Of a stretch of 64,000 bases of DNA, positions 33,374 to 45,111 are shown in pieces. This DNA is from Sipunculus nudus (taxonomy: Eukaryota; Annelida; Sipuncula; Golfingiida; Sipunculidae). The position numbers were made by a program, and so were the translations under genes. Location of the stretch: positions 7,279,579 to 7,343,578 of the forward strand of contig CM049307.1 in assembly GCA_026874595.1 (NCBI GenBank), written 5' to 3'. The stretch's first letter is position 1. Every line of letters starts with the position of its first letter. Under the pieces are notes generated by a model that was given only the letters and a program-made list of their open reading frames with translations, did not search any database and was not told the origin of the DNA.

Positions 33374-33960
33374 TAGCCGTGACAACCCGACTCAGTAGGC
33401 AATCGGATAATTGGGCTGGTAATTAGCCTTCTCGAGTCGTGATACTAGTAATATGGAGGAATGTATCGCAGTGGTCTTGCATCTGGTTGCATTCATATTG
33501 TGGTAAACGGTCCATAATCTCAATATTATGCTTAGAATGGTGAATAAACACGATAGTATATAAATGTGAGCTCGCAACCCAAACTGAAACACCGTCTCCA
33601 TGGACACGGGTCATTCCTGTGTCGCCTGCAAGTTGCCTGCATCCTGTAACCTTGCGAGCCATGCTTGTGTTCATGCGGTCATAAATTCAACAAACATGCC
33701 GAGGGGTTTACCAATGTGCTGGGTTAAACAGGAACTTTTCTCGCTCATATTTAGTATTATTAGAAAGTACACACAATATGCTAACGGATGGTCTGGTTTA
33801 TGTTGATTGACAGTGCACCTGTAGCCCATGAAGCGTTGTCAGAAATGACGAAAATATTTGCATCTTCATAAGGCCTTATAATGCGATCCTCAGACGTAGA
33901 TGTCATGACACTCTGGCGCCAGTAATCTGGTCGTAATGCCAGAGGGTCAATATGACGCTA
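33374..33960 (+). mobile_element. MULE-like non-autonomous DNA element, copy 2 (587 bp)
   Basis: Reference copy of the element at 380-967. It is flanked by an exact 9-bp direct duplication CTACGTACG (33365-33373 and 33961-33969). Ends TAGCCGTGAC and ATGACGCTA form a short imperfect inverted repeat. No transposase; a 68-codon open frame inside (33600-33806) is not preserved in copy 1. Confidence 0.72.
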
Positions 33961-33988
33961 CTACGTACGTAGCTTATTAGCCGCCGAC

Positions 33989-34025
33989 GGCGACGCAACC
34001 GGTTTCAGGTTTCTGTTGCGTCGCC
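33989..34025. other. 11-bp stem hairpin
   Basis: GGCGACGCAAC and GTTGCGTCGCC are perfect inverse copies separated by 15 bases. No neighbouring gene suggests a role. Confidence 0.7.
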
Positions 34026-34645
34026 GGTCCACCAAAGAGCTAACTGGGGTTATAGCACGATACGATCTGTTACTCTTAGAAAGAAAATTAAATAACAATA
34101 TTTCCTATGGTTTAAGCAAACCAATGTTCACATAATGTTGTATGTCGAAAGGCCTGTAATAAAAAATAATCATCCTTGAAAGCATGAAGCACCTGTAACA
34201 TCAACAACTGATAGTATTTGTCCGGAGAGAATTGAAGCATTAACAGCCCCGGTAGACATCTTGCGTTTGGTGGCAGTCCTGTTTAAGGCTTTTGGCCTGT
34301 GTACTATTATGTTCATATTTAAACTTCCTTGGTGCAAAATAGGGCTGAGAAGAGAACAGTAATGTTTTCTAGTGGTCAAATATACAATACACATAGATGT
34401 ACTGAACATTAATCAATGAATATATGTTAAATCTCACAGTTGTGTATGGAGTTTTATAATCACAGTTAACTGCAGGTGCAATCTATGGACTCCACAATGC
34501 GTCAGTCACTGAAAAAAGCAATTGAGGAGTTCATTCTTATGGGCTAGTACCTTATATGACTTGTATGCAACCGGATTGTCGCATTGTATGCATGGGCCAT
34601 TTAGTTCGGCGGCTGCAAAGTTTCCAGGCCGGCCATTGGTATAAG
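34026..34645. other. No gene recognised
   Basis: A 79-codon minus-strand frame (34170-34409) contains KRKMSTGAVNASILSGQILS, protein-like in look and preceded by a plausible acceptor (TTCTCAG), but I cannot place it in a family. Confidence 0.4.
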
Positions 34646-34845
34646 CACAGGCGCTTGAAATGCTGTTAGTGTAGATTTCGGTTTGTTGTTTTGTTTCTAG
34701 GTCATTTTATTATAACTTAAGATGGACCATATAGTGTGAAAAACGCTAGGAAATGTCAGATAGGTAATAGTCATGAAGATATGACCCAGAAATGTAACAA
34801 ATTTAACCGAATCTACACTATATATTAGCAACTCAAGCGCCTGTG
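34646..34845. mobile_element. 200-bp hAT-like MITE
   Basis: Ends CACAGGCGCTTGA and TCAAGCGCCTGTG are perfect 13-bp inverted repeats; weaker pairing extends inward (GTGTAGATTTCGGTT with AACCGAATCTACAC). Flanks GTATAAG and GTAAAAG are a likely 7-8-bp target duplication with one mismatch, as in hAT elements. No coding. Confidence 0.7.
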
Positions 34846-35993
34846 GTAAAAGTATAGACTTATATGGACCAAGCTTATATATATGATTTACATATATCTT
34901 TGCAGACTATGGTCTAAACAACAGTGCGACTAAATTTTTGCGTCGCTCTTGTACTAAGTTGTATGGTGGGACCATCGTGAAGGGCATTTTTATTCAACCA
35001 ACATGGTTATACATGTATTATATACAAATATTCGAAACTTCAAATTTTGAAGCATACAACTTCTCTGGATCAATGGATTGCTATCTCTATAAAATTATCT
35101 ACATGTTGACACAGTTCCGTTTCAAGGACTGATAGATCTTTGTAGGCCAAGGTTACCTTAATTGTGTTCCTTTCTCTCACACACATGCGTGCTGTGCTGA
35201 GTCATAAAGGTCCTCTCTTTGCTGAGTAGGCTGATCTAATCTGTTTGTCAGAGAATCCCCATTATCAGACAACTTGCAACTTAAAGCCTCATCCCTCTCA
35301 GATACTGACGGGTGTGTAACCAAGATGGGATCACAAACACGATATTGCTTTAGCGTCCTCGAGGGATTGATTATAAGGGTATATATAACGTCAGTTGGAC
35401 ATCTTTACTTGTAACTTCTTTATTGTTCAGCTGAAGAAACCTTTAGAGACAAGAAGAATGTAGTGAAAGTTCTATACTGACGTTAAATCAAGAAATGCCC
35501 TCTCTGCAGGAATAGGTCTTTTTTCATTTTTAGGATTCTGCTTTAACACTTAAACAATGCACTGCTATTGGTTTACCAGTCTCTTCTTTATTCCGACGAC
35601 CGCGTGCATTTTCATCAGCAAAAATTTCTTTGACCTCGTTCTCCGTCTCTGTTATATTCCACTTCACCAGGTATAACCCTAACTACAGAGACTGTATAGT
35701 AGTAACGCTTATTATTTCATTTAGCTATGAAAGCCTTTAGGGGCCAGATGGCCGCTGACGCCAAATAAATTCATTCAAACTATCAGCAGATATATATCCG
35801 TACACGGGCCTGCATGCGTATATTCACAACATCATCATATTACAGATGAGGACGAGTCATTTCAGTATCGATTAAATGTGAATGAAATCAATATATAAAG
35901 AAGGCATGATAACACTTCAGAATATTATCGTGCTGGTTAATTATCATGCAGGATGCATATCATATTATAGATTACGTTATTTTATACACACAC

Positions 35994-35996
<3 letters not shown>
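34846..35996. other. No gene recognised
   Basis: No repeats or coding exons that I can support. Confidence 0.45.

Positions 35997-36044
<48 letters not shown>
35997..36044. repeat. (AT)n microsatellite
   Basis: AT dinucleotide tract left of the perfect palindrome. Confidence 0.97.
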
Positions 36045-36047
<3 letters not shown>

Positions 36048-36104
36048 GGTAGTGTTACCCTCCGATGTAAAGTGCTCTATGGCCTACAAGCTAGGCCAGA
36101 GCGG

Positions 36105-36268
36105 TATAACTCTGAAGAAAAACAACACTGTTAATTCACAACAGACTGTTTCACGGGATGCGACCCGATCATCAGGTGAATGTGGTTTCTAACCACATTC
36201 ACCTGATGATCGGGTCGCATCCCGTGAAACAGTCTGTTGTGAATTAACAGTGTTGTTTTTCTTCAGAG

Positions 36269-36273
<5 letters not shown>
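36105..36273. repeat. Perfect palindrome, 83-nt arms, 3-nt centre
   Basis: 36105-36187 and 36191-36273 are exact inverse copies separated by TCT. Each arm contains CTGATGA ... GAAAC with a short GC stem between (CGGG/CCCG), resembling the conserved core of a hammerhead ribozyme (plus strand 36203-36230; mirrored on the minus strand). The right arm runs into an (AT)n tract. A further hairpin (TGGCCTA...TAGGCCA) lies just left, at about 36079-36099. Confidence 0.95.
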
Positions 36274-36306
<33 letters not shown>

Positions 36307-36328
36307 CGCCGAGGAATCCCCCAACTCG

Positions 36329-36672
36329 CATTCGCCTGTGAGTGAGGCACGACCTTCCCATTATACATTCGCCTGTGAGTGAGGCACGGCCTTCCCGTTA
36401 TATACATTCGCCTGTGAGTGAGGCACGGCCTTCCCGTTATATACATTCGCCTGTGAGTGAGGCACGGCCTTACCGTTATATACATTCGCCTGTGAGTGAG
36501 GCACGGCCTTCCCGTTATATACATTCGCCTGTGAGTGAGGCACGGCCTTCCCGTTATATACATTCGCCTGTGAGTGAGGCACGGCCTTCCCGTTATATAC
36601 ATTCGCCTGTGAGTGAGGCACGGCCTTACCGTTATATACATTCGCCTGTGAGTGAGGCACAGCTTAATTCCC
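36329..36672. repeat. 39-bp tandem repeat, nine copies
   Basis: Units start at 36329, 36366, then every 39 bp from 36405 to 36639. The unit runs CATTCGCCTGTGAGTGAGGC then ACGGCCTTCCCGTTATATA. Units are nearly identical; the few variants include 'ttaccg' for 'ttcccg' in two units, three apart. The period is a multiple of three, so long open frames appear on both strands; they are products of the repeat. AT microsatellites border both sides. Confidence 0.97.
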
Positions 36673-36674
36673 GT

Positions 36675-36676
<2 letters not shown>

Positions 36677-36727
<51 letters not shown>
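36677..36727. repeat. (AT)n microsatellite
   Basis: AT tract bordering the 39-bp array on its right. Confidence 0.97.
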
Positions 36728-36731
<4 letters not shown>

Positions 36732-38102
36732 ATGTATATGATTTACCAAAAAATATTTAAGAACTTAGTTTTGATAATACCCATCAGCCACTAACCAAAA
36801 GTTAGCGCCCCCCCCCCTTTCTCGAATTTGCTGTATGTATCATCGTATCGATGAAACATAATGACTGCTATAACAGATATAGAAAGAACCTCATATAACC
36901 TAAACTATAAAATGAACTTTTTATACAGCTTAGGCTACTTCTGTTTCTTTTTCTGGCCTTTTGAGAGACTGAATTAAATAAGATCAAACGTATACAGTCG
37001 TATGATCGACTAGATTAGCGATTTATGTACACTTGTCAGTGCTTCCATATATATGACAAGCTGGCGCGTGCGAGCTATATATAGTAAGACAGACGGATAT
37101 TGGGATCGGCTCTCTGCAGTGTTGATTGTACTTCTACCATGAAAAAATATAATGCATGTATTCCCATTTTGTGTTCTCAGAAGGGAATATGCATTATATT
37201 TTATAATATATTATTTTATCTCCGATTGTTTTAAGAATAACCAAAGCAATTTCTCGAGGTCCATTTATAAATACCTGTTTATTCTGAACTACATGTATGA
37301 CAATAGCTAGCAGGACCTGGTGGCCAAAACCATCCGGAAAATCAGGTACTATTTCACGAAGGGAAGTGCGGATTCACATTCCCAGAAACAAACGAACACT
37401 GTAATATTACATGACATATAAAAAACGACCTATAAATATGACCTATATACTCTATCCGATAATATGCAATTTATTGGTAAGATACGTGAAAATCCATCCA
37501 AGCCCTATCGTGGAGATATTAATTCAGGTAAGAAACTGTATTGGTTAATAATTATAATGAATTTATTAAAATCCATAAGATTTTTGGAAGTCACCATGGT
37601 GCTACCAACGTTTGATGACCTCTGACCTCATTAAGTATGTTTTGATTTTGCTGGGAATCGAATTTAGGAGAGATGATATATTGGTTAATATGTTACTTTA
37701 GTTTCATCAATATCCATCATATTCCTGATAGGTTATCGCGGTGACACCACAATGTAGCCTTGCAACCTCTGACCTCATTAAATATGCATGAATATTGTCT
37801 ATAACCGAACTCGACCGAGATAACCTATTGGTAAGTAGTTATGGCGAGTTTCGGGGAAACACACATCAAAACACTGAAAAGTTAATGGACCAGCGGACCG
37901 TGGGTATTACCATATAAATACGTCCCGTCAACGGTGGACGTATAAAAAACGAGTTTATTTAATACATTATTATGCATATACAAATATCACACCTAAATAT
38001 TAAACGTTACATATCTTATGTCATCTATGAAACGAAAGAGCTGGCCCAACATTTGATAAGAGTACGCCAGTCTGAAATAATGTGGCATATACATGCATAT
38101 CG

Positions 38103-38169
<67 letters not shown>

Positions 38170-38265
38170 TATGTATATTATCGTATATGTATATATATTA
38201 TAAATATTATATGTAATACTTGTATATATAAAAACACAAATATAAATATATACCGGTCATGGTTC
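36728..38265. other. No gene recognised
   Basis: Includes two degenerate copies of a roughly 150-200-bp unit (about 37540-37800) sharing CTCTGACCTCATTAA and a following TATG. Related words occur in the ABAT introns at about 49.0-49.25 kb and 57.05-57.27 kb. An (AT)n microsatellite lies at 38108-38167. Confidence 0.5.
38108..38167. repeat. (AT)n microsatellite
   Basis: About 60 bases of AT dinucleotide. Confidence 0.97.
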
Positions 38266-39852
38266 TAGCTCAGCTGACTGTAAGTCATCTGAGCTATAGT
38301 CGTAGTCCACTGTCCGTCGTCCGTCCGTCCGTATATATGGCACGTCTTGAAACCGTAAGACCTAGGAATCCAAAATTCGGCATAATGTTAGATGTCCCCA
38401 AGATCTCCTACCAAGCCGAAAACTGGGCTTTTGCGACTTCGTTCCTTTGAGAAATTAAGGAAAACCTCATTTTTATATTAAAAACCCATTTTCACACTTC
38501 AGGATGCCTAATATCATAACCACTCATCTGTTTTTCTTCATATTTACCATAAATATTCCTCTATATAGTTCCTATGTACATGCCAGAAATTAGGTCTGTA
38601 TTATATAATTTAAAAAAGTTATGGGCTCAAACAATGCATTTTGTGAAAAATTAGGAAAGATATTTGATCACTTAACACAAAACATGTTAAAGCTAAGGAC
38701 TTTTTGTCAAGTAATAAACTTTAATTAATCAAAATTGAATTGTATACCCAAAATTAGACCAAAATCTATTAATTTTTTCAGATATTAGCAAAAATTAAAA
38801 ATTGATACCTTAAATTTTGCCCAACTTTGGCCACGGCATGTTTTTTTTTCCTGTAAGTACTGTGGATTTAATTTTCACAGCTTGTACACATATGGATTTA
38901 ATGTTAAAATCTGAAATTTGAAAATTAAAGCTGCAAAATTAGGCTAGTAATTGATTTTTTTAAGGCTCTTGATGTATTTCCTCACATTGTCAAGCAGTCC
39001 ACTTTGGTCACTGTAGGTCATTCAGTGCAGCTCTCTTGGCTCCAAAGGCTGTTGTTATGTAATCCCATCACTAGGGCAAGCCCTCTCCCCACTGAGTTAA
39101 GCTTAATCAGGCTGTCTGTAGTTTATACCCCCTCACCTCATTCTGTTGACAGAACTGTACTATGAACTAGATGAATCTTATAATTAACATTTATTTTTCA
39201 GCAACGAGTAGTAACAACAGAGACCCCTCCCCCACCCACCCTTTCAATACACAGGACTTATAAACAAGATGAATCTTATAATTTTAATGTTAAATAATTT
39301 TTTTGTTGAGACTTGGACAATTTTTATTTTTTAAAGAAAAAAAAAAATGTTCAGGAATTTAATCCTAATATTCAAATGTGATAAAATATTAGAATCTAAT
39401 GTAAGTGCTAACTGACAAGATTTAAGAAGACATGAATACTTTGTAGCATTTCATTCATATCTCTTAAAGTTGGCGGGGCCTAGGTGTGAATAACAATGTT
39501 TACTAAGTATTAAAATTGGGAATATTAGTCAAACTTTGTGGGATGATTTTTTTAACTCATATGGCCATATATTTAACTTTTGAAAACTTAATTACCTTCA
39601 CGCATAATTTTTTTTATAAAATGTTACTTTTATATAACACTTACAGTAGGCCCATTTTTCCTTGGTGCATCACTAAATGGTTAAGCTCATATCAATTATT
39701 CTATAATTTACAGAGTTTCATTTTAGCAGGGCCATTTTCTCATAGCTTTTCAAATGATAATAGAAATGAAAAACCAAAAGAAATAAAAATATTTTGCAGT
39801 TACTAATAATTTTCAAAATTCAGCTGAGCAATGTGACCCATGGGTCCCTTGT
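38266..39852 (+). mobile_element. HINE-like element a3, divergent interior
   Basis: Same ends as a1 and a2: TAGCTCAGCTGACTGTAAGT then CATCTGAGCTATAG (hairpin TAGCTCAG/CTGAGCTA with an inner GACT/AGTC), and 3' TTCAGCTGAGCAATG, palindrome GACCCATGGGTC, CTTGTT. The interior differs from a1/a2: it lacks the 330-bp units and the GGTGGCGCCACC palindrome, and holds AT-rich DNA with a short duplicated block ('agatgaatcttataatt', twice near 39.17 and 39.28 kb). This shows the ends are the conserved, mobile part. Confidence 0.72.
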
Positions 39853-39900
39853 TTTATTTGTGTCTTCAATTCGAATCGGGTTTCGCTTTAAGTGATTCGC

Positions 39901-39958
<58 letters not shown>

Positions 39959-40450
39959 ACAGGTTGAAATGACAGGCCTCACTGACTACCCTCTGTCTGA
40001 ACTACCTATATTCAGTTAATAACTCTGTACGACGTTATGGTCATTCCTTATAGTATGTAAACAGTACGGACAATGTAGTAAATTGATACTGAATAACGAT
40101 GTTGCGTCATATTCAGAACCAGAGGATCATTGTTTAATGTTTCCTATGTATTTATGTTAAGAGTATGACTAGTCAGCATGTTATGGGTAAGATTTATAAA
40201 TGACATTATATTGCATGAATTTGTATTATAGACCCAACCGTTATATGTACCATTTATTGTAAATTATCATGTCTGTGCATTTGGTCGTTTCCTGTTGTCA
40301 CGCACGTCGATGTGATACTTATATTGCACATCTTTATACGTTACAGAATAAATCACTTTGGTCAACCACTGGTGTTCCATTTTCTGCCGCCCAGACGCTT
40401 CAGTCCAGCTGGTGCAACCATTGTTCTGGCGATCGTGCGCACCCCGTGAC

Positions 40451-40530
<80 letters not shown>

Positions 40531-41458
40531 ATGTGTGTGTGTGTGTGTGTAAGGTTTTTGGTATATATACAACGTTGCGAAAGACACGCAGTAAATTTGT
40601 CTGATATCGATAAATGTTCTAATTCGAAAAGAGACATACAGGGGTGACGTTGTGTTAAAATACAAAAGGAAATACATGAACCTTGAATCACTTAATGCCG
40701 CTTTAAAAGTTGTTTAGACAAGCAGACCCTGATCATAAGGATGGTTTACTCATGCACTGAAACCTTTACCCAACATCAGCTTTGATCAAACCTCACACAC
40801 GTGTACACCAGCGAGGAATTTAACCACAAGCACACTCAGAGTTGTTACACATCACGTGTCCATTGTATGTTAATGTTTGATGTGCATGGACATACGTGTG
40901 CTGACAGGCATACAGTAACATACAGTATATAGGTAGTATTCTTGGAAGGCCATAAAGACCTGGCACGTTAAACGAAGTTAACGGAGGTCTTTTAGTTTCG
41001 CCCGTTATTGTTGTATGTTATCACCCCTTTTGGAATTCTCTAGGGAATCCGCAACATTATACCAAGGACCTTAGTCTTTATTTTTTATAAGTTATAATAT
41101 GCAAAAAAAAATTAATTAGTGCCGAATCAGTGGAATCATTTATTTTTGTATGGACTTATGGATCATACCGCCGCCAGGAATTTTAAAGCATTAACTAGTA
41201 TATTATGTTTTTCCGTTGGTCCGTTGGTTCACTGGTTTATCTGTTAGAAACTTTACTAAAACTATTTGAATAGATTTTTTTTATTAAATTTGGTTGATTG
41301 TTAAGGTACCATCCATGGAACAATTAATTAAATTCTGGATCACTAGGATATGTGTTAATTAAAATGATTTCATGCTATTACTATATAGTATATGACACAT
41401 GACGACCGTTCAATACCAAGATATTAGGGCCAGCTTTTGTTTAGAAACATGCAGCTAA
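39853..41458. other. No gene recognised
   Basis: Spacer between element a3 and the minisatellite, with AT and AT/GT microsatellites at about 39903-39956 and 40452-40550. Confidence 0.5.
40452..40550. repeat. (AT)n then (GT)n microsatellite
   Basis: AT tract passing into two GT runs separated by a short break; the flanking open frames are artefacts of it. Confidence 0.96.
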
Positions 41459-44400
41459 TAAATCGGTCTTACTGAAGTGTGACTATGTACAAATGAATCT
41501 GTCTTACTGAAGTGTGACAATGTACAAATGAATCTTGTCTTCCTGAAGTGTGCAGTGTACAAATGAATCTGTCTTACTGAAGTGTGACAATGTACAAATG
41601 AATCAGTGTTACTGAAGTGTGATGTACAGATGAATCCGTGCTACTGAAGTGTGACAATGTACAAATGTAAGCGTGTTACTGAAGTGTGACAATGTACAAA
41701 TGAATCGGTGTTACTGAAGTGTGACAATGTACAAATGAATCGGTGTTACTGAAGTGTGACAATGTACAAATGAATCGGTGTTACTGAAGTGTGACAATGT
41801 ACAAATGAATCGGTGTTACTGAAGTGTGACAATGTACAAATGAATCGGTGTTACTGAAGTGTGACAATGTACAAATGAATCGGTGTTACTGAAGTGTGAC
41901 AATGTACAAATGAATCGGTGTTACTGAAGTGTGACAATGTACAAATGAATCGGTGTTACTGAAGTGTGACAATGTACAAATGAATCGGTGTTACTGAAGT
42001 GTGACAATGTACAAATGAATCGGTGTTACTGAAGTGTGACAATGAACAAATGAATCGGTGTTACTGAAGTGTGACAATGTACAAATGAATCGGTGTTACT
42101 GAAGTGTGACAATGTACAAATGAATCCGTGTTACTGAAGTGTGACAATGTACAAATGAATCCGTGTTACTGAAGTGTGACAATGTACAAATGAATCCGTG
42201 TTACTGAAGTGTAACAATGTACAAATGAATCCGTGTTACTGAAGTGTGACAATGTACAAATGAATCCGTGTTACTGAAGTGTGACAATGTACAAATGAAT
42301 CCGTGTTACTGAAGTGTGACAATGTACAAATGAATCCGTGTTACTGAAGTGTGACAATGTACAAATGAATCTGAGTTACTGAAGTGTGACAATGTACAAA
42401 TGAATCCGTCTAACTGAAGTGTGACAATGTACAAATGAATCCGTGTTACTGAAGTGTGACAATGTACAAATGAATCTGTGTTACTGAAATGAATCCGTGT
42501 TACTAAAGTGTGACAATGTACAAATGAATCCATGTTACTAAAGTGTGACAATATACAAATGAATCCGTGTTACTGAAGTGTGACAATGTATAAATGAATC
42601 AGTGTTACTGAAGTGTGACAATGTACAAATGAATCCGTGTTACTGAAGTGTGACAATGTACAAATGAATCAGTGTTAATGAAGTGTGACAATGTACAAAT
42701 GAATCAGTGTTACTGAAGTGTGACAATGTACAAATGAATCCGTGTTACTGAAGTGTGACAATGTACATATGAATCCGTGTTACTGAAGTGTGACAATGTA
42801 CAAATGAATCTGTGTTACTGAAGTGTGACAATGTACAAATTAATGAATCCGTCTAACTGAAGTGTGACAATGTACAAATGAATCCGTGTTACTGAAGTGT
42901 GACAATGAACAAATGAATCTGTGTTACTGAAATGAATCCGTGTTACTAAAGTGTGACAATGTACAAATGAATCCGTGTTACTGAAGTGTGACAATGTACA
43001 AATGAATCCATGTTAATGAAGTGTGACAATGTACAAATGAATCCGTGTTACTGAAGTGTGACAATGTACAAATGAATCCGTGTTACTGAAGTGTGACAAT
43101 GTACAAATGAATCCGTGTTACTGAAATGAATCCGTGTTACTAAAGTGTGACAATGTACAAATGAATCCGTGTTACTAAAGTGTGACAATATACAAATGAA
43201 TTCGTGTTACTGAAGTGTGACAATGAACAAATGAATCCGTGTTACTGAAGTGTGACAATGTACAAATGAATCTGTGTTACTGAAATGAATCCGTGTTACT
43301 AAAGTGTGACGATGTACAAATGAATCCGTGTTACTAAAGTGTGACAATATACAAATGAATCCATGTTACTGAAGTGTGACAATGTATAAATGAATCAGTG
43401 TTACTGAAGTGTGACAATGTACAAATGAATCCGTGTTACTGAAGTGTGACAATGTACAAATGAATCAGTGTTAATGAAGTGTGACAATGTACAAATGAAT
43501 CAGTGTTACTGAAGTGTGACAATGTACAAATGAATCCGTGTTACTGAAGTGTGACAATGTACAAATGAATCCGTGTTACTGAAGTGTGACAATGTACAAA
43601 TGAATCTGTGTTACTTAAGTGTGACAATGTACAAATTAATGAATCCGTCTAACTGAAGTGTGACAATGTACAAATGAATCCGTGTTACTGAAGTGTGACA
43701 ATGTACAAATGAATCTGTGTTACTGAAATGAATCCGTGTTACTAAAGTGTGACAATGTACAAATGAATCCGTGTTACTAAAGTGTGACAATGTACAAATG
43801 AATCAGTGTTACTGAAGTGTGACAATGTATAAATGAATCAGTGTTACTGAAGTGTGACAATGTACAAATGAATCCGTGTTACTGAAGTGTGACAATGTAC
43901 AAATGAATCAGTGTTAATGAAGTGTGACAATGTACAAATGAATCAGTGTTACTGAAGTGTGACAATGTACAAATGAATCCGTGTTACTGAAGTGTGACAA
44001 TGTACAAATGAATTCGTGTTACTGAAGTGTGACAATGTACAAATGAATCTGTGTTACTGAAATGAATCCGTGTTACTAAAGTGTGACAATGTACAAATGA
44101 ATCTGTGTTACTGAAATGAATCCGTGTTACTAAAGTGTGACAATGTACAAATGAATCCGTGTTACTAAAGTGTGACAATGTACAAATGAATCAGTGTTAC
44201 TGAAATGAATCCGTGTTACTAAAGTGTGACAATGTACAAATGAATCTGTGTTACTGAATGAATCCGTGTTACTAAAGTGTGACAATGTACAAATGAATCT
44301 GTGTTACTAAAGTGTGACAATGTACAAATGAATCAGTGTTACTGAAGTGTGACAATGTATAAATGAATCAGTGTTACTGAAGTGTGACAATGTACAAATG

Positions 44401-45111
44401 AATCAGTGTTACTGAAGTGTGACAATGTACAAATGAATCTGTGTTACTGAAAGTGTGACAATGTACAAATGAATCAGTGTTACTGAAGTGTGATAATGTC
44501 CAAAGAATCAGTGTTACTGAAGTGTGACAATGTACAAATGCATCCGTGTTACTGAAGTGTGACAATGTACAAATGAATCTGTGTTACTGAAAGTGTGGCA
44601 ATGTACAAATGAATCAGTGTTACTGAAGTGTGACAATGTACAAATGAATCAGTGTTACTGAAGTGTGACAATGTACAAATGCATCCGTGTTACTGAAGTG
44701 TGACAATGTACAAATGAATCAGTGTTACTGAAGTGTGACAATGTACAAATGAATCAGTGTTACTGAAGTGTGACAATGTACAAATGAATCCGTGTTACTG
44801 AAATGAATCCGTGTTACTAAAGTGTGACAATGTACAAATGAATCTGTGTTACTGAAATGAATCAGTGTTACTGAAGTGTGACAATGTACAAATGAATCCG
44901 TGTTACTGAAATGAATCAGTGTTACTGAAGTGTGACAATGTACAAATGAATCCGTGTTACTGAAATGAATCCGTGTTACTGAAGTGTGACAATGTACAAA
45001 TGAATCCGTGTTACTGAAATGAATCCGTGTTACTGAAGTGTGACAATGTACAAATGAATCCGTGTTACTGAAGTGTGACTGACAATGTACAAATGAATCC
45101 ATGTTACTGAA
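41459..45111. repeat. 35-bp minisatellite array of roughly 100 units with higher-order variants
   Basis: Unit TGAATCCGTGTTACTGAAGT then GTGACAATGTACAAA (35 bp), repeated over about 3.65 kb. Base 7 of the unit varies in blocks: mostly G at 41.7-42.1 kb, mostly C, A or T further right. From about 42.48 kb shortened units of about 19 bp (TGAATCTGTGTTACTGAAA) are interspersed. A variant block beginning TAATGAATCCGTCTAACTG recurs at 42841 and 43637, 796 bp apart, indicating higher-order duplication. 35+19=54 is divisible by three, which creates the long minus-strand open frames at the right end; these are not genes. Confidence 0.98.

Noticed and set aside
34170-34409. Minus-strand frame with KRKMSTGAVNASILSGQILS
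   Set aside because: Looks protein-like and has a possible acceptor, but no family could be assigned and no donor in a consistent phase was clear.
36329-36672. Possible CRISPR array
   Set aside because: Tandem units without unique spacers, in a eukaryotic genome.
36189-36794. Open frames of 99-186 codons on both strands
   Set aside because: Produced by the 39-bp repeat, whose length is a multiple of three, and by the flanking AT tracts.
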